NCBI GenBank assembly: GCA_964522105.1
Contig: CAZFVA010000007.1
Location: forward strand, 1-64,000
DNA from: JAGOFO01 sp964522105
GTDB taxonomy: Bacteria > Myxococcota_A > UBA9042 > DTJE01
DNA length: 64,000 bases
Reading direction: 5' to 3'
Positions 28,387 through 36,914 of the stretch are shown in pieces. Within the stretch, counting starts at the first letter, position 1. The number at the start of each line of letters is the position of its first letter. The position numbers were made by a program, and so were the translations under genes. The notes beneath the pieces are model-generated. The model did not search any database, was not told the DNA's origin, and saw only the letters and a program-made list of their open reading frames with translations.

Positions 28387-29877
28387 GTGGCGCTGTTGAA
28401 GCAATCGAAAGCAAGCACAGGCGAAAACAAACGCGTCCTGCTTATTAACGCTGAACGGACGGCGACCAGATCCCCGAATCTCGGGCTTGGATATCTGGCT
28501 TCCGTCATGCGGCGCGCCGGTTGCGAAGTCCACCTTTTCGACGCGGCCCAGCGCGGCTGCGGCAACACCGCCCTTATTCAGTCACTGAAGTCCGGCCCGT
28601 GGGACCTGATTGGCTTTCAGGCATATTCTTCCGGTTACCCGATCACACGCGCGGCCGCCAGGGTCGCGGCCATGTTCAACCCGGACACCCCGATAATTCT
28701 GGGTGGCCGCCATGCCAGCCCGCTGGCCGAAGAGGCCCTGGGCGAAGAACCTGCGTTCACATGGGCCGCCGCTTCCGAAGGCGAACTTTGTGTCGAGGCT
28801 CTGGCCAACGTCATTGGTAATGGCCCGATCAGCGACACCGTTCTGGCCACCATTCCAAACCTGGTCCGCCGCACCGCGAACGGCTTCGCGCGCGGCCCGG
28901 CCAATAACCCGGAAGACCTTGATTCATTGCCGATGCCTGCCTGGGACTTGATCGGCCCTGCCCGCTATCCCGACAGCCCGATCGGCGCGTTTGTCGATGC
29001 ACTTCCAGTAGTTCCGCTGATCACCAGTCGTGGTTGCCCATGCCGCTGCGGCTTCTGCGGGGCGCATCTGGTCGGCACAAAAATCCGCCTGCGTTCGCCA
29101 GAACTGGTCGTCGATGAAATGGAGTACCTGCACAAGCGCCACGGCGTCCGGGAAATCCAGATACTTGACGACAATTTCAACTGGCACCGAAGTCATGCCG
29201 AAGGCGTCTGCGAGCAGATTCTGAAGCGGAACCTGAAGATATTCATATCGTTCCCGAACGGGCTGCGCCTGGACCACCTTGACGCCGACCTTGTCAGGCT
29301 GTTCGAGCGGACCGGCTGCAGGTCGGCCACAATCGGCATCGAGTCCGGCAGCCAGAAGACGCTTGACCACATGAACCGCAGGATCACCAAAGAAAAGATG
29401 GAAAGCCTGCTGCACGAGATAAAGGCGAACTCAAAAATCCGCCTGACAGGCAATTTCATAATCGGGGTGCCGGGGGAAACGCCGGACGACATCGAGCAGA
29501 CCATCAAGTACGCGGCGTCACTGCCGATCGACCGCGCGTCGTTCATGGTTTATCTGCCGCTGCCTGGCACGTCGTTTTTTGACGATCTGAAGGCGGAAGG
29601 CAAACTGACATCGATGGATTATGGCCAGCTTTCACCCAATGAAGGCGGGATTCCGTACGTCCCGGACGGCATGACGGCGGCGCAGATTCGCACTTACCTT
29701 ATGCGGTGTTACGCGCACTTCTATGGACGCCCGAACATCATCAAAGGCCTGTTCCGTGAAATCCACAGCCCGGGCCAGCTCGGCTTTCTTGTCGGCAAGA
29801 CGCTCGGCAGACTTGGCGGGTCCAGATTCGGCGGACCATCACGCCAGGCGCTTGAATCATTTCTTAAGAATAACTAA
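28387..29877 (+). CDS. B12-binding-domain radical SAM protein (BchE/HpnJ-like)
   Basis: There are 496 residues from a GTG start. An N-terminal cobalamin-binding-like Rossmann domain (residues about 15-150: 'NLGLGYLASVMRRAGCEVHLFDA', 'PIILGGRHASPLAEEAL') is followed by a radical SAM barrel with the CxxxCxxC iron-sulfur motif at Cys217, Cys221 and Cys224. The glycine-rich 'TIGIESGSQKTLDHMNR' and 'NFIIGVPGETPDDIEQT' follow. The family includes anaerobic cyclases, methylases and hopanoid enzymes. The substrate is not deducible. No pathway genes are adjacent. Confidence 0.88.
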   Translation: MALLKQSKASTGENKRVLLINAERTATRSPNLGLGYLASVMRRAGCEVHLFDAAQRGCGNTALIQSLKSGPWDLIGFQAYSSGYPITRAAARVAAMFNPDTPIILGGRHASPLAEEALGEEPAFTWAAASEGELCVEALANVIGNGPISDTVLATIPNLVRRTANGFARGPANNPEDLDSLPMPAWDLIGPARYPDSPIGAFVDALPVVPLITSRGCPCRCGFCGAHLVGTKIRLRSPELVVDEMEYLHKRHGVREIQILDDNFNWHRSHAEGVCEQILKRNLKIFISFPNGLRLDHLDADLVRLFERTGCRSATIGIESGSQKTLDHMNRRITKEKMESLLHEIKANSKIRLTGNFIIGVPGETPDDIEQTIKYAASLPIDRASFMVYLPLPGTSFFDDLKAEGKLTSMDYGQLSPNEGGIPYVPDGMTAAQIRTYLMRCYAHFYGRPNIIKGLFREIHSPGQLGFLVGKTLGRLGGSRFGGPSRQALESFLKNN

Positions 29878-29926
29878 GAAAAAATCGAAAGTTTACTGAA
29901 GGTTTACGATGGCTGGCGAAGGCCGA

Positions 29927-31309
29927 CTACACCTGACTGCTGACCTCACCCACGATCCCCGCCGCGCGGTCCATCATTTCATACCTGATGCGATCAAGAC
30001 TTTCGGCAGATTCGGCTTCAAACCGCAGAACAAGCACCGGTTGAGTGTTTGACGGCCTGACAAGGCCCCACCCGTCCTTAAACTGAACACGGGCGCCATC
30101 AATCGTGATAACGTCATAACCGTCCGAAATATAATGCTTCTTCAGGCGTTCAACGACCTCGACTTTTATGTCATCCGGGCAGTCCAGGCGCATTTCGGGG
30201 GTCGCCCACGTCTTCGGTACATCAGCCAGCAGCCCTGAAGCCGGACCGCCCGATGCGCACAGGATTTCCAGATACCTGACGGCGGCATAAACCGCGTCAT
30301 CAAAGCCGTACCATCTGTACTTGAAGAACATGTGCCCGGAAATCTCGCCACCAAGCGGGGCGCCATCGGCCGCCATCTTCGCCTTGATAAGCGAATGTCC
30401 AACCTTCCACATGATGGCCGTACCGCCTGCTTTGCGAATCTGTTCAAACAGCAGGTGGCTGCCTTTTACTTCTGACACGATTTCCGACCCGGGAAGCTCC
30501 TTCAGCAGCGCCAGCGCCAGCGTCAGCAATATCATGTCCCCAAAAACGACCGCGCCATCTTCAGTTACAAGGCCGATCCTGTCCGCGTCGCCGTCAAAAC
30601 CAAAGCCGACATCAGCCCCGTTTTCAATGACGGCTTTCTGCAGTTCGACCAGATTTTCGACAACTGTCGGGTCGGGATGGTGATTCGGGAAATTGCCGTC
30701 CATTTCGCAGTACAGCGGGATGACCTCGACGCCAAGCCGCTTCAGCAGCGGGATCGCCGTCAGGCCGCCGGTACCGTTCCCGGCATCAACGACGACCTTC
30801 AGCTTGCAGTCAGCCGGAATCCGCGCATCCGACACAATCCTGTCAATGTAATCAGGGACTACGTCAAAACAACGACGGGTTCCGGTGCCCGTTTCAAAGA
30901 CGCCGGCTTCGGCAATTTCACGCAATTCCTGGATCTGCGCGCCATAAACTGACGTCTTCCCGGCGCACAGCTTCAGCCCGTTGAAATCCTTCGGATTGTG
31001 GCTGCCCGTCACCATGACGCCCGCGTCAATATCAAGGTGATACAGCGCAAAATATGTCAGCGGAGTCGTCACAACCCCAAGATCTACAACGTCAATTCCG
31101 GTTGAATTCAGCCCCGACATCATTGCGTCGCGAAACCCCGGGGACGACAGACGACAGTCACCGCCGACAACGGCCCGCTTCGTGCCACGCCTGCGCAACC
31201 AAGTCCCGAACGCCCGCCCGATCAGCTCGACCGAGTCATGGTCGAGGTCTTCGCCCACAACGCCCCGGATATCATATTCCCTGAAAATTAAAGGATTTAT
31301 CTGACTCAT
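29927..31309 (-). CDS. phosphomannomutase/phosphoglucomutase
   Basis: There are 460 residues from ATG 31309 (GAGG five bases upstream). The family order is complete: active-site Ser103 in TGSHNPKDFNG, metal-binding DGDADR (Asp239, Asp241, Asp243), sugar-binding GEISGH (321-326) and phosphate-binding RPSNTQP near the C-terminus. It interconverts hexose-6- and hexose-1-phosphates (AlgC/ManB type) for nucleotide-sugar and glycan synthesis. It is convergent with the radical SAM gene with 49 bases between stops. It probably also connects glucose-1-phosphate metabolism with the starch locus, though not by proximity. Confidence 0.92.
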   Translation of the reverse strand: MSQINPLIFREYDIRGVVGEDLDHDSVELIGRAFGTWLRRRGTKRAVVGGDCRLSSPGFRDAMMSGLNSTGIDVVDLGVVTTPLTYFALYHLDIDAGVMVTGSHNPKDFNGLKLCAGKTSVYGAQIQELREIAEAGVFETGTGTRRCFDVVPDYIDRIVSDARIPADCKLKVVVDAGNGTGGLTAIPLLKRLGVEVIPLYCEMDGNFPNHHPDPTVVENLVELQKAVIENGADVGFGFDGDADRIGLVTEDGAVVFGDMILLTLALALLKELPGSEIVSEVKGSHLLFEQIRKAGGTAIMWKVGHSLIKAKMAADGAPLGGEISGHMFFKYRWYGFDDAVYAAVRYLEILCASGGPASGLLADVPKTWATPEMRLDCPDDIKVEVVERLKKHYISDGYDVITIDGARVQFKDGWGLVRPSNTQPVLVLRFEAESAESLDRIRYEMMDRAAGIVGEVSSQV

Positions 31310-31441
31310 TACTACCTCGCAAATCACCGATTCAAAATCAGAACCGCCAACAGCATAGCGCAGGCTGGCCTGATCTGGCACATCGGCGCACCAATTTTCC
31401 AGACGCAAAGCCAGTCAATCAAGATGATAATTAGATTTTAC

Positions 31442-31651
31442 TGCCGTGAAAGACGCCCAATCAATCAATCGGGTTGTACATGATGGGATCGGGGCTNNNN
31501 NNNNNNNNNNNNNNNNNNNNNNNNNNNNNNNNNNNNNNNNNNNNNNNNNNNNNNNNNNNNNNNNNNNNNNNNNNNNNNNNNNNNNNNNNNNNNNNNTGCC
31601 GTGAAAGACGCCCAATCAATCAATCGGGTTGTACATGATGGGATCGGGGCT
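31442..31651. other. assembly gap (31497-31596) between two identical 55-base ends
   Basis: Bases 31442-31496 and 31597-31651 are identical, so the contigs probably overlap and the Ns contain nothing. If collapsed, the Kelch lipoprotein gene ends about 160 bases from the phosphomutase start. Confidence 0.9.
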
Positions 31652-33346
31652 GGCTTCGGTTTCGGAAACGCCGCCAAGGATCATGACGCGGCCGGTCTGG
31701 TCGGTGACAGTGACGTGTCCGGCGCGCTGCTTTTCAAGGCTGGCAACGCCCGAATTGATGATCGGCTGATTATCATAAGCGGTACCGGCAACAGTAACGG
31801 TCCCTGTCGTCAGAAGCTCGGCCGTGTTAACTCTGGATGTGGCGCCGACGCCGCCCGAAATCAAGACGTCCTTGCTGGACAGGTGGGAAACTGAAACTGC
31901 GCCCCTGACGCCGCTGAGCTTCAGGCTTTCGCCGTTGAAATTGCCCTTGCCAACGCGGAACGCATCGACACGGTCTGTCGGGCTCGCAAGACCGATGCCC
32001 TTGAAGCCGCCAACGATCCACACTACGCCGTAATCTTTGACATATACAGCCGGGGCCATCGTCCTGCCGCCGCCCTGCATCGCGACCTTGTTAGCGTCCT
32101 TGCGTTCCAGGGCAACCGTCACGCCCTTTTCACCGATCAGGAAAACTTCAACCGAATCGACGATGCCGGTTTCGTTTTCGCCACCAATGACCAGATACGC
32201 GTCAACGTCTTTGTTCACGCCTTCAATATTGGACATGTAGCCGCTAACCCTGACCATTGAATGGTTGTAGCGAACGGTTCCCGAAGCAGACGGCTTCGTG
32301 ATGTCGCCAGGATAAAGCGAGCTGTGGGCCAGCGTTCTGATGTTGTTCGTTTCGGTAACTGCGAACATGTCCCACGTACCACCGGCCGACTTGAAGTTGG
32401 AAACACCACCCATAACCACAATATAGTTCAGGTCAGGTGAAACCAGATCCGCTGTAAACAGGGCCCTGCCTGCACCGCCAAGCAACGGTTCAGTGGCCTG
32501 CGTGAACGGGGTTCCGCGGTTCGCCGGGTCATAAATTTCAACAATCGGCGTCGGCGCCGGAGTCCCGCCTGAAGCCTGGGTGTATCCGCCGATCAACACA
32601 ACGCGTCCGTCCGGATTGTTCGGCCCGCCAAGCTTAATTGCCTGATGGAAAGCCCTTGGCAGTGTCATGTCAACGGTCTGTCCGAGGCTGTTATTGACGG
32701 CAGCAAAGGCGCCGGTCTTCGGGTTATAAAGCTCACATGATTTCGAGATGTTATCAATGTCATCAGCCCTGTACCACGTAGCGTGCCCGACCTTCACGTC
32801 GGCGCCGCCACAGATCAGCAACTGACCATCATCAAGCTCGGTCACAGTCGCGCCAACGCGGTTTGTCCGCGCCAGCACTGACGGAACCAGGTTTCCCTGA
32901 TCATTGTTGTGCACAGGCCTGACCATCGAATTGATCGGCGCCACGTCAACATAAATCGGGGCCTGAGTCGGGTCACCCTGCCACACATCCAGGGACGGGG
33001 ACCGGCCGCGAGCCGTCACTTTTGACGCACCGCTCAGAAGGTCAACAGACGCATATTCGACCGACACCTGCCGATCATAACCTTCCGGGAAGAAAGGCAG
33101 ACTGGCCGGTTTTGCTGTAACCGGGAAAGACTCGGATACTGTTGTCATCCCGGGTCCGGAAATTGACAACGTGACGTTGGTGGCGCCGACAGCCGGATCA
33201 GGATTGGCACCGGCATAAACAGTTTCGGCAACAACATTCTTGACCCCGAGGTTAAGAATGTCTGTATTTCCACCGGAATCGCAGCCAGACAGGCCAAGGC
33301 CTGCAGCGGCGACGAGTCCACAGAATGCAATCGCAAGCTTATTCAT
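31616..33346 (-). CDS. Kelch-repeat lipoprotein
   Basis: There are 576 residues from ATG 33346, which has AGGAGG at a 7-base spacing. Earlier ATGs at 33352 and 33364 sit too close to it. The lipobox is GLSGC (Cys22). Kelch-type beta-propeller repeats are seen as recurring 'G..D..LICGGA', 'GRVVLIGGYT', 'NYIVVMGGVS', 'DAYLVIGGEN', 'VVWIVGGFKG', 'DVLISGGV', 'GRVMILGGVS', each after a 'RA.H.A' or 'R..HS' segment. These outer-membrane propellers usually bind proteins or glycans. The 3' end lies in the repeated contig end. It follows the PEGA-protein gene by 11 bases, so the two are probably co-transcribed. Confidence 0.85.
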   Translation of the reverse strand: MNKLAIAFCGLVAAAGLGLSGCDSGGNTDILNLGVKNVVAETVYAGANPDPAVGATNVTLSISGPGMTTVSESFPVTAKPASLPFFPEGYDRQVSVEYASVDLLSGASKVTARGRSPSLDVWQGDPTQAPIYVDVAPINSMVRPVHNNDQGNLVPSVLARTNRVGATVTELDDGQLLICGGADVKVGHATWYRADDIDNISKSCELYNPKTGAFAAVNNSLGQTVDMTLPRAFHQAIKLGGPNNPDGRVVLIGGYTQASGGTPAPTPIVEIYDPANRGTPFTQATEPLLGGAGRALFTADLVSPDLNYIVVMGGVSNFKSAGGTWDMFAVTETNNIRTLAHSSLYPGDITKPSASGTVRYNHSMVRVSGYMSNIEGVNKDVDAYLVIGGENETGIVDSVEVFLIGEKGVTVALERKDANKVAMQGGGRTMAPAVYVKDYGVVWIVGGFKGIGLASPTDRVDAFRVGKGNFNGESLKLSGVRGAVSVSHLSSKDVLISGGVGATSRVNTAELLTTGTVTVAGTAYDNQPIINSGVASLEKQRAGHVTVTDQTGRVMILGGVSETEASPDPIMYNPID

Positions 33347-33357
33347 CGCCATTCCTC

Positions 33358-35004
33358 CTACCACCTGATCCCGCCGGAGACATCCGCCGGACCACTGCTG
33401 AAGTCACAAGTACCACTGGCACAATAGTGACCCATAACACCACCAACCACAGCACCGGTCACAACAACGCCGACAATGGTCCAGAGCCACCATTTCTTGT
33501 AAACCGGCACCTTGGTATCAATTACCGCTTCTTCGGTGACCGTCGTCTGATAGCCGGTCTGATAGCCTGCGCTGCCCTGATTCGCCGCAACCGGGAAATC
33601 ACCGGGCACGTCCATCGGGAAATCGGAAGGCACATACGAAGGGGCCGGGGCGGGGGCCGGGGCCACGTAAACCGGCGCCGGGGCTACATAAACGGGCACA
33701 GGAACAGGCACAGGCACCGGCACTGGAACCGGAACCGGCTTCGGCTTCGCCTGAACCATGCGGTAAATTTCGGGCTGCGCGGCAATCTTCGTCCCAGACT
33801 GGAAGTCAACTGTCGCAAGCTGAATCCGCTTTTCAAGGTCAAGCAGTTCAACATAAAGGTTACCAAGATCAAGATTCACGACGGCCGGCTTCACAGCGAC
33901 AATTTCGCCGCTCAGCGCGTTGGCCACAAAAGCCCCGATGTGGAACTTGTCATTAGTACGGGCATAGAAGGAAAACAGAACGTAATCGGCAAAAACCTGA
34001 GCCGCTTCGTTCCTGACGTCCCTGTTGAACGCCTGGTCGGCATACAGACCGGTCCGTCCGTACCACACCAGCGGGCGCGGTCCTGACTTGACTTCAGGCT
34101 TCTTGACGATGACCGGCTCGACCTTTTCGATTCTGGACTTCAGGTTGAAAGTGACCGAGGTCGGCGAACCGGGGGCATTCGTCGTGACAGAACCACCCGC
34201 CGGGAAAGACGTTTCGCCGGTGACCCGGACGTAATGCTTGCCGCGCTTCAGACCGGCGACTACCTGCGTACCCTTGCCGATAAGACGACCGTCAACATAG
34301 ACGACAGCATCGGCCGGTTCCACTTTCACAATCAGCTCGCCGCCATCAGTGACCTTGTCGCGGTTCTTGTCCACGGCGGCCCTGAAGCGATCAGAATAAT
34401 CACCGATATAAACGTTGAAATCCGGCTTGATTGTAAGAAGAGCCCTGATGGCAGTGGCGCCTTCTTCATTGAACCCGCCGTTGACGAAAGCCACTGCGGT
34501 CAATATGTGCGAATCAAGAAGACCGGAAAAGTCATCGGTATCGCCAACAAACTTGGCGAAACTATCCTTGACCTTCATAAGTCTGCTCAGAGCGCCTTCC
34601 CAGGATTTCTTGTTAACCTGTTCACGCGCCTTTTCCAGCGAAGCGCGGGCAACGGCGATGGAAGGATTTTCCATCACGGGCCGCAGCTTGCCTTCAGCAG
34701 GGGCAGCTTCCTGAACAGGCACAGCAAACTCGGGTCCCGGGTCGCGCTGTTCAGAAAACAGAAGCTTCAGGGCGGAATCAATTTCCATCAATGCCCGCAG
34801 ATTCTGTTCAACGTTGGAAGCAACGCTGTCAGGCACTTCTGCAGTCTTCTGGGCAGGAATGACCAGAATAACGGAAGACCCCTTACCACCGGCAGATCCG
34901 GTCTGCGCATCAGCGGCGACCGGCAACCAGACCAATGCACACATCAAAGCGAACAGCACCGGCGGACAAACAATCCACCGACCAGGACAAAGTCGGTTAA
35001 ACAT
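33358..35004 (-). CDS. PEGA-domain protein with Pro-Val repeats and C-terminal membrane helix
   Basis: There are 548 residues from ATG 35004 (GGAGG 7 bases upstream). A signal peptide (FALMCALVWLPVAADA) is followed by a helical region of about 190 residues resembling TPR-type helices, and a PEGA-like beta-domain ('GELIVKVEPADAVVYVDGRLIGKG...VAGLKRGKHYVRV'). Next comes a further alpha/beta region, then a (PV)n tract (codons near 33685-33740) with a 'YVAPAP' repeat, and a hydrophobic helix 'WWLWTIVGVVVTGAVVGG'. It looks like a periplasm-spanning envelope protein: the Pro-Val tract is an extended spacer. Function unknown. Confidence 0.8.
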   Translation of the reverse strand: MFNRLCPGRWIVCPPVLFALMCALVWLPVAADAQTGSAGGKGSSVILVIPAQKTAEVPDSVASNVEQNLRALMEIDSALKLLFSEQRDPGPEFAVPVQEAAPAEGKLRPVMENPSIAVARASLEKAREQVNKKSWEGALSRLMKVKDSFAKFVGDTDDFSGLLDSHILTAVAFVNGGFNEEGATAIRALLTIKPDFNVYIGDYSDRFRAAVDKNRDKVTDGGELIVKVEPADAVVYVDGRLIGKGTQVVAGLKRGKHYVRVTGETSFPAGGSVTTNAPGSPTSVTFNLKSRIEKVEPVIVKKPEVKSGPRPLVWYGRTGLYADQAFNRDVRNEAAQVFADYVLFSFYARTNDKFHIGAFVANALSGEIVAVKPAVVNLDLGNLYVELLDLEKRIQLATVDFQSGTKIAAQPEIYRMVQAKPKPVPVPVPVPVPVPVPVYVAPAPVYVAPAPAPAPSYVPSDFPMDVPGDFPVAANQGSAGYQTGYQTTVTEEAVIDTKVPVYKKWWLWTIVGVVVTGAVVGGVMGHYCASGTCDFSSGPADVSGGIRW

Positions 35005-35234
35005 CACCCGACCTCCAAGTATTGCCGGGGCATAACACCCGGCCACCAAACCATTGCGGAAAATCACACAAAAAGCCATTCAGGCGACGGAAATTAACAT
35101 TAAATAAGGTCGGCGGTCAAACGATTTGAAGGGCACCCGATCATTAGACTTTTACTGCGGTGACGAACCGACGTCAGGAACTGCCCTGTTCCAGCATAAA
35201 CAACGATTTTCCCTTGTCACAACGCATTTTTGTC

Positions 35235-35262
35235 TTGACACTGCCGGTGTTTGACGTAACAT
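35235..35262 (+). promoter_or_regulatory. promoter of tRNA-Val / infC operon
   Basis: A perfect TTGACA (35235-35240) and TAACAT (35257-35262) are spaced by 16 bases. The predicted start is near 35269, 13 bases before the tRNA. The preceding 230 bases (35005-35234) show no gene. Confidence 0.6.
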
Positions 35263-35281
35263 CTCCTTCGCTTTTTGCGTT

Positions 35282-35356
35282 AGGCGCGTAGCTCAGTGGG
35301 AGAGCGCTACATTGACACTGTAGATGTCGGCGGTTCAATCCCGCCCGTGCCTACCA
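35282..35356 (+). tRNA. tRNA-Val (anticodon GAC)
   Basis: A complete 75-base cloverleaf with encoded CCA. The acceptor stem AGGCGCG/CGTGCCT has one G-T pair. The D-arm is GCTC...GAGC, the anticodon stem CTACA/TGTAG with loop TTGACAC (anticodon GAC), and the T-arm GGCGG-TTCAATC-CCGCC. It lies 72 bases upstream of infC and may be processed from the same transcript. Confidence 0.95.
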
Positions 35357-35359
35357 TTC

Positions 35360-35404
35360 GGCACCACGACCCGGAAACGCGCGGGATGATACCTTTGTGG
35401 TGCC
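35360..35404 (+). promoter_or_regulatory. structured leader hairpin between tRNA-Val and infC
   Basis: A perfect 8-bp outer stem GGCACCAC/GTGGTGCC (35360-35367 with 35397-35404) encloses an inner CCCG/CGGG stem. No T run follows, so it is not an ordinary terminator. It lies 16 bases before the infC Shine-Dalgarno. It could be a regulatory leader (infC-rpmI-rplT operons are often autoregulated by L20 or IF3) or a tRNA-processing element. Confidence 0.5.
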
Positions 35405-35431
35405 TAACCCCAGAAATACTGAGGAGACGTG

Positions 35432-36007
35432 ATCCAACAGGGACAACAGACAGATAAAGAAGCGCGCATCAACCGCAGAATCAGGGCCAAAGAGGTTCGT
35501 TTGATTGGCGCCGATGGATCACAACTCGGCATTGTTTCATTGACTCAGGCCCTTGAACTCGCGGACGAAGTTGGCCAGGACCTTGTGGAAGTTGCTCCTG
35601 ATTCCAGACCGCCGGTCTGCAGAATCATGGATTACGGTAAGTTCAAGTACCAGAAGAAGAAAAGACAGGCTGAAGCTAAGAAGCGTCAGGTTCAGGTTGT
35701 CTTGAAAGAAGTTAAGATCCGTTATAAGACGGATGAACACGATCTTGGTACCAAAGTCACTCAGGCACGTCGGTTCCTGATGGAAGGTAACAAGGTTAAA
35801 TTTGTTATGTTTTTCCGGGGTCGTGAGGTCCAGTTCGCTGAGCTTGGTTATCACGTCATGGAAAAGGTCGCAGCAGAGATGCTGGATGTAGCTGTCCTGG
35901 AAAGACCTCCGAGGATGGAACACCGGCTTCTTGCGATGTATTTTGCATCCAAGGGTGTCGTAAAAGACACATCCAAAGACAAGGGATCGGAGAACGAAAA
36001 TGCCTAA
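35432..36007 (+). CDS. infC: translation initiation factor IF-3, probable AUC start
   Basis: About 191 residues, covering both domains: N-terminal 'RINRRIRAKEVRLIGADGSQLGIVS', linker 'YGKFKYQKKKRQAEAKKRQ', and C-terminal 'VKIRYKTDEHDLGTKVTQARRFL...KVKFVMFFRGRE'. It binds the 30S subunit and proofreads initiation. The Shine-Dalgarno GAGGAG ends at 35426. The only conventional start, GTG 35429, is 2 bases away, which is too near, whereas ATC 35432 is 5 bases away. infC uses rare start codons in many bacteria (AUU in E. coli) as part of autoregulation. A tail of about 15 residues (KDTSKDKGSENENA) extends beyond the usual C-terminus. The 3' end overlaps rpmI by 8 bases. Confidence 0.93.
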   Translation: MQQGQQTDKEARINRRIRAKEVRLIGADGSQLGIVSLTQALELADEVGQDLVEVAPDSRPPVCRIMDYGKFKYQKKKRQAEAKKRQVQVVLKEVKIRYKTDEHDLGTKVTQARRFLMEGNKVKFVMFFRGREVQFAELGYHVMEKVAAEMLDVAVLERPPRMEHRLLAMYFASKGVVKDTSKDKGSENENA

Positions 36008-36197
36008 GATCAAGACTAACAGGGCTGCAGCCAAGCGATTCGGCGTTACCGCCTCCGGTAAGGTCAAGAGGGCTAAAGCCTGCAAGAGTCACATTTTGAC
36101 TAAGAAGGACAAGAAGCGGAAGCGCGGCTTGCGCCAGGCGACACTGGTAGCACGGGCTGACATGCGGAAGCTGCGTCGGTTGCTGCCTGGTATCTGA
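36000..36197 (+). CDS. rpmI: 50S ribosomal protein L35
   Basis: The product has 65 residues with the L35 signature 'MPKIKTNRAAAKRFGVTASGKVKR' and a basic C-terminus. Its ATG lies inside the end of infC (8-base overlap, coupled translation). It is the standard infC-rpmI-rplT order. Confidence 0.97.
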   Translation: MPKIKTNRAAAKRFGVTASGKVKRAKACKSHILTKKDKKRKRGLRQATLVARADMRKLRRLLPGI

Positions 36198-36214
36198 ATT
36201 GGAGGGTAACGGTC

Positions 36215-36571
36215 ATGGCTCGAGTAAAACGCGGCTTTAAGCGCCGCCAGCGTCACAATAAGATCCTGAAGATGGCTTCAGGCTACCGGGAGAGAAGGCA
36301 TTCCGCATATCGCCGCGCGGTCGAACAGGTCGAGCGGAGCCTTGCGTATGCCTTTGTTCACCGCAAGCAGAACAAGCGGAATTTCCGGGCTCTGTGGATT
36401 GCCCGAATTAATGCGGCCTGCCGCCTTAACGGCACCCGCTATTCCGACCTTATTCATGCGCTGAAGCTTAATGGCGTTGACCTGGACCGCAAGGTTCTGG
36501 CCGACATCGCTGTAAGTGATCCGCAGGGATTCACCAGCATTGTGAAACAGACCGTGGGTGCCACGGCTTAA
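36215..36571 (+). CDS. rplT: 50S ribosomal protein L20
   Basis: The product has 118 residues with the typical start 'MARVKRGFKRRQRHNKILKMASGYRERRHSAYR', 'RIARINAACR'-like 'WIARINAACRLNG' and 'LNGVDLDRKVLADIA'. It is essential for early 50S assembly, and in other bacteria L20 represses this operon by binding its leader. GGAGGG precedes the ATG. pheS/pheT, often next, are absent here. Confidence 0.97.
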   Translation: MARVKRGFKRRQRHNKILKMASGYRERRHSAYRRAVEQVERSLAYAFVHRKQNKRNFRALWIARINAACRLNGTRYSDLIHALKLNGVDLDRKVLADIAVSDPQGFTSIVKQTVGATA

Positions 36572-36594
36572 TTTAGTCTCGGGGAGGACTTGAA

Positions 36595-36873
36595 ATGACG
36601 AAGGCTGACATCGTAGAAGGCGTTTACGAAAGACTCGGTGGTTTTTCCAAGAAGGAAGCTTCCGCTATCGTCGAGACCATTCTTGACGTTATGAAGGATG
36701 CCCTTGTAAGCGGCGAGAAGGTTAAGATTTCGAGCTTTGGTTCATTCAGCGTTCGCGCAAAGAACGAACGTATGGGCCGCAACCCGAAAACTGGCAGACC
36801 GCTTGAAATTACGGCTCGTAAGGTTCTTACCTTCAAGCCGAGCCAGGTTCTGAGGTCGATCCTCAACCCGTAA
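36595..36873 (+). CDS. ihfA: integration host factor alpha subunit (HU/IHF family)
   Basis: The product has 92 residues: 'MTKADIVEGVYERLGGFSKKEASAIVETILDVMKDAL' dimerisation helices, 'VKISSFGSFSVRAKNERMGRNPKTGRPLEITARKV' with the DNA-bending arm (RNPKTG), and 'LTFKPSQVLRSIL'. It bends DNA as a dimer with IhfB. GGGGAGG lies upstream. It is 23 bases after rplT and 41 bases before the MerR gene, the usual companion in deltaproteobacteria. Confidence 0.93.
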   Translation: MTKADIVEGVYERLGGFSKKEASAIVETILDVMKDALVSGEKVKISSFGSFSVRAKNERMGRNPKTGRPLEITARKVLTFKPSQVLRSILNP

Positions 36874-36914
36874 CCTGGTGACCTTGCACAAAACCCTGCC
36901 GGGAGGTGGCCTGT

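Noticed and set aside
33685..33740. Pro-Val codon repeats as a possible CRISPR or satellite array
   Set aside because: The repeats are short, in frame and coding, with no spacer structure.
35360..35404. Hairpin after tRNA-Val read as an intrinsic terminator
   Set aside because: The stem is not followed by a T run and the loop is long. A leader or processing element is more likely.
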